In this document: one piece after another, positions 49,024 to 56,502 of the stretch
Layout: every line of letters starts with the position of its first letter
How positions within the stretch are numbered: position 1 is the stretch's first letter
Assembly: GCA_026129405.1 (NCBI GenBank)
Contig: JAHCID010000001.1
Span: forward strand, 1,116,001 to 1,180,000
Direction: 5' to 3'
Source of the DNA: a bacterium
GTDB taxonomy: Bacteria; Desulfobacterota; Binatia; DP-6
DNA: 64,000 bases
Notes under the pieces: model-generated
Seen by the model: only the letters and a program-made list of their open reading frames with translations
What the model was told of the DNA's origin: nothing
The model's database searches: none
Position numbers and translations under genes: made by a program

Positions 49024-50214
49024 TCAGCGCCGGCAGCCGTTCGCCGCGCACCAGGTGCGGCCCTGGCGCTTCGCGATCGCGACCAGGTCGCCCATCGCGA
49101 CGCTGACGTCGACGAGGTGCATCCCCCAGTCCGGCGTCAGCTCGGCGCCGCGCAGGTCGTCCACCCGATGCGCGTCGTTGCCGGTGCTCGCGATGGCGAG
49201 GTAGACGAAGCCGTCGCGCTTCTTGCAGGTCGCCTCCATCCAGCGCGGCAGCGTGACGAAGGGCGTGGTGATGGGGCCGCCGCGCGCCGGATCGACCCAC
49301 TCGATCGGCGGCGGCGTCGGGAGCGACGGGAGCGAGCGTCCGTCCCGCGGCAGGTACGGGTGGAGCGCGCGCGTCCCGCCGCGCAGCGAGGCGGGATTCG
49401 TACAAGCGGCTTCCCAGCCGGGCTGGAGCGGGCGGCCGAAGAGGCTGTTGGACGGCGGCGGCGCGCCGTCGCGGAAGGACGAGTAGGTGATCACGCAGCC
49501 GACGTCGGCGTCGCGGCGGCAGAGCCGGATGTTCTGGAGCGAGCCGCCGACGTCGGCTCCGATCGGCACCTGGAAGTTCGTCCCGAGCAGCATGGCCGAC
49601 ACCAGCCGGCGGCGCAGGAGCGGGCTGGCGTCGATCTCGTTCTGGAGCAGCGTCGTCAGCTGGCCGGCGCCCTGCGAGTGGCCGATCAGCAGCACGCCGC
49701 GTCCCTGGTTGTCGTTGGCGATGTAGTGCTTCCAGGCGTCGAGCACGTCGGCGGCGGCCAGCGCCTGATCGGACGGGATCGGGTTGCCGCCCAGGATGGA
49801 GATCAGCGCCGTCAGCGTGACCTGGCGGTAGACCGGGGCGAAGACGCGGCACACGCTGCCGAGTCGCGCCGCCTGCTGGCGGACGACGTACAGCTCCTGC
49901 TCGGCGCCCGGGATCAGATCGCTGTTGCCGGTCGGGTCGGTCGAGATGGTCGGGTAGACGTAGAAGCAATCGAACTTGGGCTTGCGCGCCGCCTTCCAGC
50001 GCTGGACGGACACCTTGCCGTTCGCCTTCACGATGCTGGCGTCGAGGTCGTGGTCGCAGACGTCGTCCGTGTCCGGGCGGCAGAGCCAGTTGGCCGGGTT
50101 GCCGTAGACGGCGCTCTGGTAGCCGGGGTAGGGGTTCTCGGCCCGGGTGGCGGCGGGGGCCGGACCCGCGGCGGCGACGAGCGTCAGCAGGACGGCGAGG
50201 AGGACGGTGCGCAT
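49024..50214 (-). CDS. DUF3089 alpha/beta-hydrolase-like exported protein, 396 aa
   Basis: A signal peptide (MRTVLLAVLLTLVAAAGPAP) leads to ANWLCRPDTDDVCDHDLDAS, the DUF3089 start, then DCFYVYPTISTDPTGNSDL and the nucleophile elbow GHSQGAGQL. Many Cys suggest disulfides. It is probably an esterase or lipase in the periplasm or outside. The promoter TTGACG-17-GAGCCT ends six bases before ATG 50214. It faces away from the alcohol dehydrogenase remnant at 50275 and converges with the kinase gene. Confidence 0.87.
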   Translation of the reverse strand: MRTVLLAVLLTLVAAAGPAPAATRAENPYPGYQSAVYGNPANWLCRPDTDDVCDHDLDASIVKANGKVSVQRWKAARKPKFDCFYVYPTISTDPTGNSDLIPGAEQELYVVRQQAARLGSVCRVFAPVYRQVTLTALISILGGNPIPSDQALAAADVLDAWKHYIANDNQGRGVLLIGHSQGAGQLTTLLQNEIDASPLLRRRLVSAMLLGTNFQVPIGADVGGSLQNIRLCRRDADVGCVITYSSFRDGAPPPSNSLFGRPLQPGWEAACTNPASLRGGTRALHPYLPRDGRSLPSLPTPPPIEWVDPARGGPITTPFVTLPRWMEATCKKRDGFVYLAIASTGNDAHRVDDLRGAELTPDWGMHLVDVSVAMGDLVAIAKRQGRTWCAANGCRR

Positions 50215-50220
50215 GCCCGG

Positions 50221-50249
50221 AGGCTCACCTCGTGCCGCCGAACCGTCAA
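50221..50249 (-). promoter_or_regulatory. Promoter of the DUF3089 gene
   Basis: On the minus strand TTGACG (50249-50244), 17 bases, GAGCCT (50226-50221), six bases to ATG 50214. The -10 keeps A2 and T6 only. Confidence 0.42.
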
Positions 50250-50274
50250 GACCAGACGCGTCAGCCGTCGCGCC

Positions 50275-50385
50275 GACGTCGAGATGATCCGCATGCAGGA
50301 CATCGAGCAGGCCTACGCGCGGCTTCTGCGCAGCGACGTGAAGTACCGGTTCGTGATCGACATGGCGTCGCTGAAGCCCGCGTGA
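50275..50385 (+). pseudogene. 3' remnant of a zinc-type alcohol dehydrogenase gene
   Basis: The last 36 codons read DVEMIRMQDIEQAYARLLRS then DVKYRFVIDMASLKPA and a stop. This is the C-terminus of NAD(P)-dependent alcohol dehydrogenases of the YahK type (family ending AYERMLRGDVKYRFVID). Nothing upstream encodes the rest, which is replaced by the DUF3089 promoter and start. The fragment is well preserved with normal codon use, so the deletion looks recent. It is not expected to be expressed. Confidence 0.75.
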
Positions 50386-50464
50386 TCGCCGCCGGCCCCG
50401 TCGTCGCCGCGACGCGGCCGGCCCCCCCGTGCGTCAGGCTCGCGACGTGTGTAGGAGCCGCCTG

Positions 50465-51427
50465 GTGCCGCGTGTCGACTGGTTCCTGATCGGGATGGTC
50501 GTCGCCGTCGTGCTGGCGTGGATCCATCCGGAGCCGGGAGCCAGCGGCGGGTCGCTCCATCCCGAGCTCGTGAACAAGCTCGGGGTCTCGCTGATCTTCT
50601 TCCTGCACGGCCTCGGGCTGCCGCTGCGCGCGCTCGCGGCGGGGACGCTGAAATGGCGGCTCCACCTCGTCGTGCAGCTGGCGACGTTCCTGCTCTGCCC
50701 CCTGGTCGGGCTCCTGGCGCTCGCCCTGCTCGGAAGCCGCGTGACCCCGGACCTGCGTGTCGGCCTCTTCTACCTGTGCGCGCTGCCGTCGACCGTATCG
50801 TCCTCGGTGGCGATGACGGCGGCGGCGCGCGGCAACGTGCCCGCGGCGGTCTTCAACGCGACGCTGTCGAGCCTCCTCGGCATCGTCTTGACGCCGCTCT
50901 GGCTCGAGCTGGCGCTCGGCAAGGCGGGGCAGACGCTGCCGCTCGCGGAGGTGATGCTCGACCTCGTGCGCTGGCTCGTCGTGCCGTTGGCCGTCGGGCA
51001 GCTCCTGCGGCCCTGGCTGGGCGAGCTGGCGGCGCGCCACAAGGCGCGGATCGGCGTCGTCGACCGGCTGACGATCCTGCTGCTCGTCTACACGTCCTTC
51101 TGCGACTCGGTGCAGGCGGGGGTGTGGTCGTCGGGGACGGTCACGCTCGGGGCGTCGGCGGGGTTCTCCGTCGTGCTGCTGGCCGTCGTGATGGGCGTCA
51201 CCTGGGCGGCGACCGGGGCGCTCGGCTTCGAGCTGCCGGACCGCATCGCGGGCCTGTTCTGCGGCTCGAAGAAGACGCTCGCCTCTGGCGTGCCGATGGC
51301 GCGCCTCATCTTCGGCGCCGACCCGGCGCTCGGCGTCATCCTGCTGCCGATCATGCTCTACCATCCGCTCCAGCTGGTCGTGTGCGGATGGCTGGCGGGG
51401 CGCTTCGCGCGGCAACGCTGGGGCTGA
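50465..51427 (+). CDS. SBF-like bile acid/sodium symporter family transporter, 320 aa
   Basis: Ten hydrophobic segments of the bile acid:Na+ symporter-like family (YfeH/DUF4137 group). WFLIGMVVAVVLAWIHPEPG is the first; later come FFLHGLGLPLRALAAGTLKW, ALPSTVSSSVAMTAAARGNV and GSKKTLASGVPMARLIFG, the conserved crossover regions. The transported solute is unknown. GTG 50465 follows TAGGAG (50452-50457) at seven bases; earlier in-frame GTGs lack a ribosome site. Converges with glyQS. Confidence 0.88.
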   Translation: MPRVDWFLIGMVVAVVLAWIHPEPGASGGSLHPELVNKLGVSLIFFLHGLGLPLRALAAGTLKWRLHLVVQLATFLLCPLVGLLALALLGSRVTPDLRVGLFYLCALPSTVSSSVAMTAAARGNVPAAVFNATLSSLLGIVLTPLWLELALGKAGQTLPLAEVMLDLVRWLVVPLAVGQLLRPWLGELAARHKARIGVVDRLTILLLVYTSFCDSVQAGVWSSGTVTLGASAGFSVVLLAVVMGVTWAATGALGFELPDRIAGLFCGSKKTLASGVPMARLIFGADPALGVILLPIMLYHPLQLVVCGWLAGRFARQRWG

Positions 51428-51469
51428 TCGCGCCCACGCAGCAAGGTGCCGGGGGGAACGCATGCGGGC

Positions 51470-51486
51470 ACCTCCTGCGCGGAGGT
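51470..51486. terminator. Hairpin between convergent SBF and glyQS genes
   Basis: ACCTCC, loop TGCGC, GGAGGT in a 127-base convergent gap that has several further short dyads. Only six base pairs, no T tract. Weak. Confidence 0.35.
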
Positions 51487-51554
51487 ACGCCCGGCGGAGC
51501 GCATCCGGGTGGAACCCGCCGGGACGCGGAGGAACCTGCCGCCGGCGCCGACGC

Positions 51555-53165
51555 CTACCGGACCCGCTCGGCGACGTAGGCGACGACCTGATCGGCGGCC
51601 ACGCGCTGCTGCGCGCCGGTGTCGCGGTCGCGCACCGTGACCGTCTGGTCGGCGACGGTCTGCCCGTCGACGGTGACGCAGAAGGGCGTGCCGGCCTCGT
51701 CCATGCGGGCGTAGCGCTTGCCGATGCTCTGCTTGGCGTCGAACTGGCAGGGACCGACGTGGCGGCGCAGGTCGCGGTAGATCTTCTCCGCGATCTCCGG
51801 CATCCCTTCCTTGTTCACGAGCGGGAAGACGCCGGCCTTGATCGGCGCGAGCTTCGGGTGGAAGCGCATCAGCTCGGGCGACGGCCGGCTCTCGTCGACG
51901 GTGTAGGCCTCGCAGAGCACGGCGAGGAGGCCGCGGGTGAGGCCCGCCGCCGGCTCGATCACGTGCGGCACGTAGCGCTCGTTCTTCTCCTGGTCGAAGT
52001 ACTCGAGCTTCACGCCGCTGTGCTTCTGATGCTGCGTGAGGTCGTAGTTCGAGCGGTAGGCGATGCCCTCGAGCTCGGTGAAGCCCTTCTCGCCTGCGAA
52101 GGGGAAGGCGTACTCGACGTCGCAGCAGCCGCCCGAGTCCTTCGCATAGTGCGCGAGCTCGTCCTGCTCGTGGTCGCGGAGACGCAGGTTCCTGCCGGCG
52201 AGGCCGAGCGAGCACCACCAGCGGTACCGCTCCTCGCGCCAGTACTGGTACCAACGCGTCGCCTCGGATGGGTGGCAGAAGAACTCCAGCTCCATCTGCT
52301 CGAACTCGCGCGAGCGGAAGATGTAGTTCCGCGGCGTCACCTCGTTGCGGAAGCTGCGGCCGACCTGACAGATGCCGAACGGCACCTTCACGCGCGTCGA
52401 GTCGAGGACGTTCTTGAAGTTGTAGAACATCCCCTGCGCGGTTTCGGGACGCAGGTACGCCTTGTTCTCCTCGTCGCGCACGGCGCCGACCCAGGTCTCG
52501 AACATGAGGTTGAACTGCCGCGGCTCGGTGAGGTCGCCGCCGCAGTTCGGGCAGGGGAGGGCACCGTCGCCGCCGAGGTAGGTCTCGCTGCCGACGATGC
52601 GCAGCAGCGTCTTGGCGTCGACGGCGTCGTCCTCGTTGAGGAGCGCCGTCACCTCGGCGGGCTTGCGCACGAGCGCGAGCCCCGGCGCGAGCTTTTTGCC
52701 GCGCGTGTCGGCCCAGCGCTTCAAGGCGTCGCGGCGCGGGATCCACGTGCCGGGGTTCGGGCCCGGCTCGGCCTGCTCCAGAAGGGCGGCCACCCACGGC
52801 GCCTCGTCCAGCAGCTCGTCGACGTGGTCGGCGCGGAAGAGGCGCTTGCAATGCCGGCAGGTCTGCATCGGGTCGGCGAAGCCGCCGACGTGGCCGCTCG
52901 CTTCCCATACCTTCGGGTGCGAGATGATCGAGCAGTCGAGCCCGACGATCTCGACCTCGCGTCCGTCCGGTCCCGGCGGCGGGTTGCGGACCATGACGTC
53001 CCACCAGGCGTCGCGCAGGTTGTTCTTCAGCTCGACGCCGAGCGGACCGTAGTCCCAGAAGCCGTTGATGCCGCCGTAGATCTCGGAGCACTGGAAGATG
53101 AAGCCGCGCCGCTTGCACAGCGCGACCAGCTTCTCCATCAACGCGGGGCCGGTCGGGGTGGACAT
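51555..53165 (-). CDS. glyQS: Glycyl-tRNA synthetase, single-chain homodimeric type
   Basis: Charges tRNA-Gly. It is 536 aa and of the alpha2 type, not the alpha2/beta2 type common in proteobacteria. Class II motifs are present: GFWDYGPLGVELKNNL and VGRSFRNEVTPRNYIFRSRE (motif 2), LYRSNYDL-like substrate loops and GLTRGLLAVL (motif 3). Two CxxC pairs (TCRHCKRLF and LPCPNCGGDL) could bind zinc. ATG 53165 is set by a promoter whose -10 ends six bases upstream. Monocistronic. Confidence 0.94.
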   Translation of the reverse strand: MSTPTGPALMEKLVALCKRRGFIFQCSEIYGGINGFWDYGPLGVELKNNLRDAWWDVMVRNPPPGPDGREVEIVGLDCSIISHPKVWEASGHVGGFADPMQTCRHCKRLFRADHVDELLDEAPWVAALLEQAEPGPNPGTWIPRRDALKRWADTRGKKLAPGLALVRKPAEVTALLNEDDAVDAKTLLRIVGSETYLGGDGALPCPNCGGDLTEPRQFNLMFETWVGAVRDEENKAYLRPETAQGMFYNFKNVLDSTRVKVPFGICQVGRSFRNEVTPRNYIFRSREFEQMELEFFCHPSEATRWYQYWREERYRWWCSLGLAGRNLRLRDHEQDELAHYAKDSGGCCDVEYAFPFAGEKGFTELEGIAYRSNYDLTQHQKHSGVKLEYFDQEKNERYVPHVIEPAAGLTRGLLAVLCEAYTVDESRPSPELMRFHPKLAPIKAGVFPLVNKEGMPEIAEKIYRDLRRHVGPCQFDAKQSIGKRYARMDEAGTPFCVTVDGQTVADQTVTVRDRDTGAQQRVAADQVVAYVAERVR

Positions 53166-53171
53166 CGCGGT

Positions 53172-53200
53172 TACATCCCCGATGGGCCCGGTGGGTGCAA
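53172..53200 (-). promoter_or_regulatory. Promoter of glyQS
   Basis: On the minus strand TTGCAC (53200-53195), 17 bases, GATGTA (53177-53172), six bases to ATG 53165. The -35 box is duplicated by the tandem repeat at 53188-53213. Confidence 0.5.
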
Positions 53201-53213
53201 CCGGTGGGTGCAA
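53188..53213. repeat. Exact 13-bp tandem duplication upstream of glyQS
   Basis: CCGGTGGGTGCAA occurs twice in tandem (53188-53200, 53201-53213). Each copy carries TTGCAC on the minus strand, so the -35 element exists twice, 13 bases apart. Confidence 0.9.
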
Positions 53214-53277
53214 CCGGACCCCCGCGGCGGGCGGCCGCCGTCGCCGCACACCGGCAGGACGCCAGCGTCGCGGGAGG

Positions 53278-53508
53278 CTAGCTACGACGCAGCGTCGGCG
53301 GAAGCGTCTCCGCGGGTGCGACCACCTCGGTGGAGCGGTCGCCGCCGGGGCACACGTTGCGGTGCACGCGCAGTATCTCGCGCACGCTGCTCGCGTGTCC
53401 GGGCTGTGCCAGGAACGTCACGCCACACGTCTCACACGCGCCGACTGCCGTCAGCGCCATCCCCTCGCTCCGCCCCACCAATGCCTCCGAGCGTTCTGAA
53501 TGCACCAT
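53278..53508 (-). CDS. Small zinc-finger-like protein, 76 aa
   Basis: CETCGVTFLAQPGHASSVRE followed by ILRVHRNVC offers Cys-x2-Cys and a later His/Cys pair, a possible zinc site of the C2H2/C2HC type. The ends are low complexity. A -10 TAGGAT (53520-53515) lies exactly six bases before ATG 53508, the leaderless spacing seen elsewhere, though no -35 is evident. No family recognised. A real gene is likely; a DNA- or RNA-binding role is conjecture. Confidence 0.52.
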   Translation of the reverse strand: MVHSERSEALVGRSEGMALTAVGACETCGVTFLAQPGHASSVREILRVHRNVCPGGDRSTEVVAPAETLPPTLRRS

Positions 53509-53811
53509 GTCCGGATCCTACCCGACGACACACCCCACGCCCCTCAGCCGTTTGGGGTACGGGTGGCAACGACCGCGCAACCAGCCTGCTACGCGCATGC
53601 GTCGCACGTGGCCAACCCAGGTGCCAAGGCGGTTACACTGCGTCGGCGCGCACGACGTCCCGCCGGCTGCCTCCCTGAGCGGCAGCACCGGCCGGGTGCA
53701 CGAACTTTCGGCATATTTTGTGTCCCGTGTTCCGGAATCGCGCGCGCGGGGACGATTCCGGCCTTCTGGCACCCGTATTGCTGACTTCCGCGTAGCGAGG
53801 ACGAGGAGATC
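53509..53811. other. 303-base intergenic region with AT-rich patch and sigma-54 promoter
   Basis: Divergent gap between 53508 and 53812. It is less GC-rich than its surroundings and contains an AT-rich patch (TTTCGGCATATTTTGTG, 53707-53723). That patch lies about 50 bases before the sigma-54 element, a fitting place for IHF or an activator. No other gene is supported here. Confidence 0.6.
53767..53782 (+). promoter_or_regulatory. Sigma-54 type promoter of two small genes
   Basis: TGGCAC, five bases, TTGCT. GG (53768-53769) and GC (53780-53781) are exactly 12 apart; both blocks match consensus closely. Start near 53793, followed by GAGGAG and ATG 53812. The best sigma-54 match in the window. 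Confidence 0.68.
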
Positions 53812-53997
53812 ATGGCGATGGGACACGAGGTCACGCTGCTCGATCTGGTGACGGCGGTCGGTGAAGCCGCCCGCTCCGAAGAGGAAGTCGTGGCGACGAT
53901 CGTCCACCTGGTCAACTCGGGCGCCGTCCGCCTCTGCGGGAATTTCCGCGGTGTGCGGTTCGACACGAATTCCGTGGCGGATACGTCGCCCTGGTAG
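53812..53997 (+). CDS. Small conserved protein, 61 aa
   Basis: Soluble helical protein: VTLLDLVTAVGEAARSEEEV then VATIVHLVNSGAVRLCGNFR. From memory, the ending LVNSGxVRLCGNFxGA recurs in small deltaproteobacterial proteins of unknown role. It may be a winged-helix-like fragment, since the helix-helix-strand order fits. ATG 53812 or ATG 53818 can serve with GAGGAG at 53803-53808. First of two genes driven by a sigma-54 promoter. Confidence 0.74.
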   Translation: MAMGHEVTLLDLVTAVGEAARSEEEVVATIVHLVNSGAVRLCGNFRGVRFDTNSVADTSPW

Positions 53998-54008
53998 GAG
54001 GCTCGACA

Positions 54009-54194
54009 ATGGAGACCGCAGCAGCCGTAGCCCATCGCCTGTACGTCGACGGTGAGGCGATCGAATACTGGGAGAACCCGGACCTGCCGTTTCGCTGTAC
54101 GCCCGAGGAGCTGACGGCCTATGCCGCGGCAGGAAGCTGGGACCTGCTGTTCAACGCCCTGACGCTGATGGGCGCGCCGGTTCGCAGCGAGTAG
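54009..54194 (+). CDS. Small hypothetical protein, 61 aa
   Basis: METAAAVAHRLYVDGEAIEY and CTPEELTAYAAAGSWDLLFN are the two halves of a soluble helical protein with no signal and no recognised family. It begins 11 bases after the preceding stop, with AGGAGG (53996-54001) as ribosome site, so it belongs to the same sigma-54 transcription unit. Its stop is five bases from that of the convergent GH1 gene. Confidence 0.7.
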   Translation: METAAAVAHRLYVDGEAIEYWENPDLPFRCTPEELTAYAAAGSWDLLFNALTLMGAPVRSE

Positions 54195-54199
54195 CTTCT

Positions 54200-55381
54200 T
54201 CAATCGTCCGTGACCGCGTTGGCACGGGCGATCGCTCCCAGCCAGTGGGCGCTCGACTTCGGCGTCCGCAGCTGGGTCGTCCGATCCACGGCGACGATCC
54301 CGAACGTCGGGCGGTAGCCGAAGACCCACTCGAAGTTGTCGAGCAGACTCCAGTAGACGTAGCCCTGGACGGCGATGCCGTCCGCGAGGCACGCCAGCAC
54401 GCCGCGCAGGGCGCGGCGCACGTAGCAGACGCGGGCCGCGTCGTCGTCGGTGCCGATGCCGTTCTCGGTGACGAGCAGCGGCGTGCCCTCGCCGACCAGC
54501 CAGGCGCGCCGGATCGTCGCCTCGAGCGCCTCCGGCCAGAACTCGTAGCCCATCTGCGTGACGGGTACGCCCGGCTCGGGCCCGAGCATCCCGTCCGGCC
54601 CGAAGCGGATGCGCGTGTAGGTCTGCACGCCGATGAAGTCGTCGCCGCGCGCGGCTTCGAGGTAGACGTCCTCCATCACCGCGCGCTCGGCGTCGCGGGC
54701 GGTCTCGCCGCCGGGGATGGCCTGGTGGTCCTGCATCGCCAGCGTGAGGCCCGTCGGAAGCGCCGGGCGTGCGGCCTTGATCGCGGCGCGACCGGCACGG
54801 TGCGCGGCGACGAAGACCTCGTTGGCGCGCAGGCGCAGCGCGCGGTCGCGCTGGCCGGGCGGGAACACGCCCCACTGGAAGCCGAAGGTGGCGACGATGT
54901 TGGGCTCGTTCAGCGTGCAGGCACGGTCGACGAGGTCGCCGGTGTGGCGCATGACGCGATCGCAGAAGTCGGCGAAGCGCTGGGCGGTGTCGATCTCGAT
55001 CCAGCCGCCGCGCGCCGCGAGCCAGCGCGGCGTCGTGAAGTGGTGGAAGGTGACGATCGGCCGCAGCCCGTGCTCGAGGCAGCTCGCGCACATGCGCCGG
55101 TAGTGGTCGAGCGCGGCGACGGAGAACTCGCCCGGCTCGGGCTCGATGCGGCTCCACTCGACGGAGAAGCGATAGGCCCCGAAGCCGAGCGCGGCGGCGA
55201 GGCGGACGTCGTCGGGGTAGCGGTGGAAGTGGTCGCAGGCGTCGCCGCTCGGCTCGCTGCAGGGGGAGCCGGGCGTGTGCTCCCACTGCCACCAGTCGTT
55301 GTTCCAGTTGCCGCCTTCCACCTGGTGCGCGGCGGTGGCGGTGCCCCAGACGAAGCCCTCGGGAAAGCGCGCGGTGGTCAT
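54200..55381 (-). CDS. GH1 beta-glycosidase, 393 aa
   Basis: TIM-barrel retaining beta-glucosidase/galactosidase family. FPEGFVWGTATAAHQVEG opens the domain; the acid/base Glu is E159 in CTLNEPN and the nucleophile is E306 in LLVTENGIG. It is shorter than typical GH1 (440-480 aa), with trimmed loops. No signal peptide. ATG 55381 overlaps the stop of the quinone reductase gene (ATGA). It may feed sugars to the same metabolism as GH116 and the GHMP kinase. Confidence 0.91.
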   Translation of the reverse strand: MTTARFPEGFVWGTATAAHQVEGGNWNNDWWQWEHTPGSPCSEPSGDACDHFHRYPDDVRLAAALGFGAYRFSVEWSRIEPEPGEFSVAALDHYRRMCASCLEHGLRPIVTFHHFTTPRWLAARGGWIEIDTAQRFADFCDRVMRHTGDLVDRACTLNEPNIVATFGFQWGVFPPGQRDRALRLRANEVFVAAHRAGRAAIKAARPALPTGLTLAMQDHQAIPGGETARDAERAVMEDVYLEAARGDDFIGVQTYTRIRFGPDGMLGPEPGVPVTQMGYEFWPEALEATIRRAWLVGEGTPLLVTENGIGTDDDAARVCYVRRALRGVLACLADGIAVQGYVYWSLLDNFEWVFGYRPTFGIVAVDRTTQLRTPKSSAHWLGAIARANAVTDD

Positions 55382-56352
55382 GGCGTCACGATCACCTTGC
55401 CGAAGCTCTGGCGCGAACCCAGCGCCTCGAGCGCCGCGGGCAGATGCTCGAGCCCGAACGTCTTCCAGATCACCGGCTCCACCCGGCCCTCGCGGTAGAG
55501 GCGGAAGAGGGCGTCGAAGGTCTCGGGGATGCGCTGCGGCTCGTACATCTGGTGCGCGCCCCAGTGGAGGCCGATCAGCGCGATGTTCTTCAACAGGACG
55601 CGGTTCAGCTTCACCGCCGGGATGTGCCCGCTGGCGAAGCCGATGACGAGGAGGCGGCCGTTCCAGGCGATGCAGCGCAGCGACTGGTCGGTGACCTCGC
55701 CGCCGACGGGATCGTAGATGACGTCGGCGCCGTTGCCGCCGGTCGCTTCCTTCACCTGCAGGGCCCAGTCGTCGGCGCGATAGTCGATGGCGACGTCGGC
55801 GCCGACCCGGCGTACGACCTCCAGCTTCTCCGGCCCGCCCGCGGTGCCGATCACCCGGGCGCCGAGCGCCTTGCCGATCTGCACCGCGGCGATGCCGACG
55901 CCGCCGGCGGCGGCGTGCACGAGCAGCGTCTCGCCCGGCTTCAGCGTGGTGCGCAAGACGAGCGCCGCGTACGACGTCGGGTAGACGATCGGGAACGCCG
56001 CCCCCGCCGCGTACGACATGCCGCCGGGCATCGCGTACGCGGCGACCGCGGGGATCACCGCCTCGTCCGCGAAGCCCCCGAGCCCGGCCGACGCGAGCAC
56101 GCGATCGCCGACCCGGAACCCCTCGACGCCGGGCCCGACCTCGATGACCTCGCCCGCCAGCTCCGCGCCGGGTACGAACGGGAACGGCGGCTTCATCTGG
56201 TACTGGCCGCGCACCATGAGGATGTCGAAGAAGTTGCAGCCCGCGGCCTTCACGGCGACGCGCAGCTGCCCACTGCCGCAGGGCTTCGACGGCAGCTCGG
56301 AGACGCGGAGCGCGGACGGCTCCATCCACTGATCGACGACGACGGCTCGCAT
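55378..56352 (-). CDS. NADPH:quinone oxidoreductase-like MDR protein, 324 aa
   Basis: Zinc-free medium-chain reductase of the zeta-crystallin type: AAGCNFFDILMVRGQYQMKP, PFVPGAELAGEVIEVGPGVE, LVHAAAGGVGIAAVQIGKAL (NADPH loop AAxGGVG), IYDPVGGE and a C-terminal FGKVIVTP. It reduces quinones or alpha,beta-unsaturated carbonyls. GAGGAG precedes ATG 56352. Coupled to GH1 downstream by ATGA, an odd pairing that may reflect one regulon rather than one pathway. Confidence 0.91.
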   Translation of the reverse strand: MRAVVVDQWMEPSALRVSELPSKPCGSGQLRVAVKAAGCNFFDILMVRGQYQMKPPFPFVPGAELAGEVIEVGPGVEGFRVGDRVLASAGLGGFADEAVIPAVAAYAMPGGMSYAAGAAFPIVYPTSYAALVLRTTLKPGETLLVHAAAGGVGIAAVQIGKALGARVIGTAGGPEKLEVVRRVGADVAIDYRADDWALQVKEATGGNGADVIYDPVGGEVTDQSLRCIAWNGRLLVIGFASGHIPAVKLNRVLLKNIALIGLHWGAHQMYEPQRIPETFDALFRLYREGRVEPVIWKTFGLEHLPAALEALGSRQSFGKVIVTP

Positions 56353-56460
56353 GGGAACTCCTCGCGGCGACCGCCGGCATGGAGGTCGCGGACCGGCACA
56401 GGTAGCCCGATCCCGCGGGAGCGGACAAGGGTGGTCGGTGCGGCGTCGCGGACCGCGGCG

Positions 56461-56495
56461 GGCCGGCGTTCGCCGCAGAAGAGCGAACGCCGGCC
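56461..56495 (-). terminator. Intrinsic terminator after the penicillin acylase gene
   Basis: A perfect 13-bp stem (56495-56483 with 56473-56461) and a nine-base loop, starting seven bases after the stop at 56503 on the minus strand. Confidence 0.72.
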
Positions 56496-56502
56496 GTGCC
56501 GG

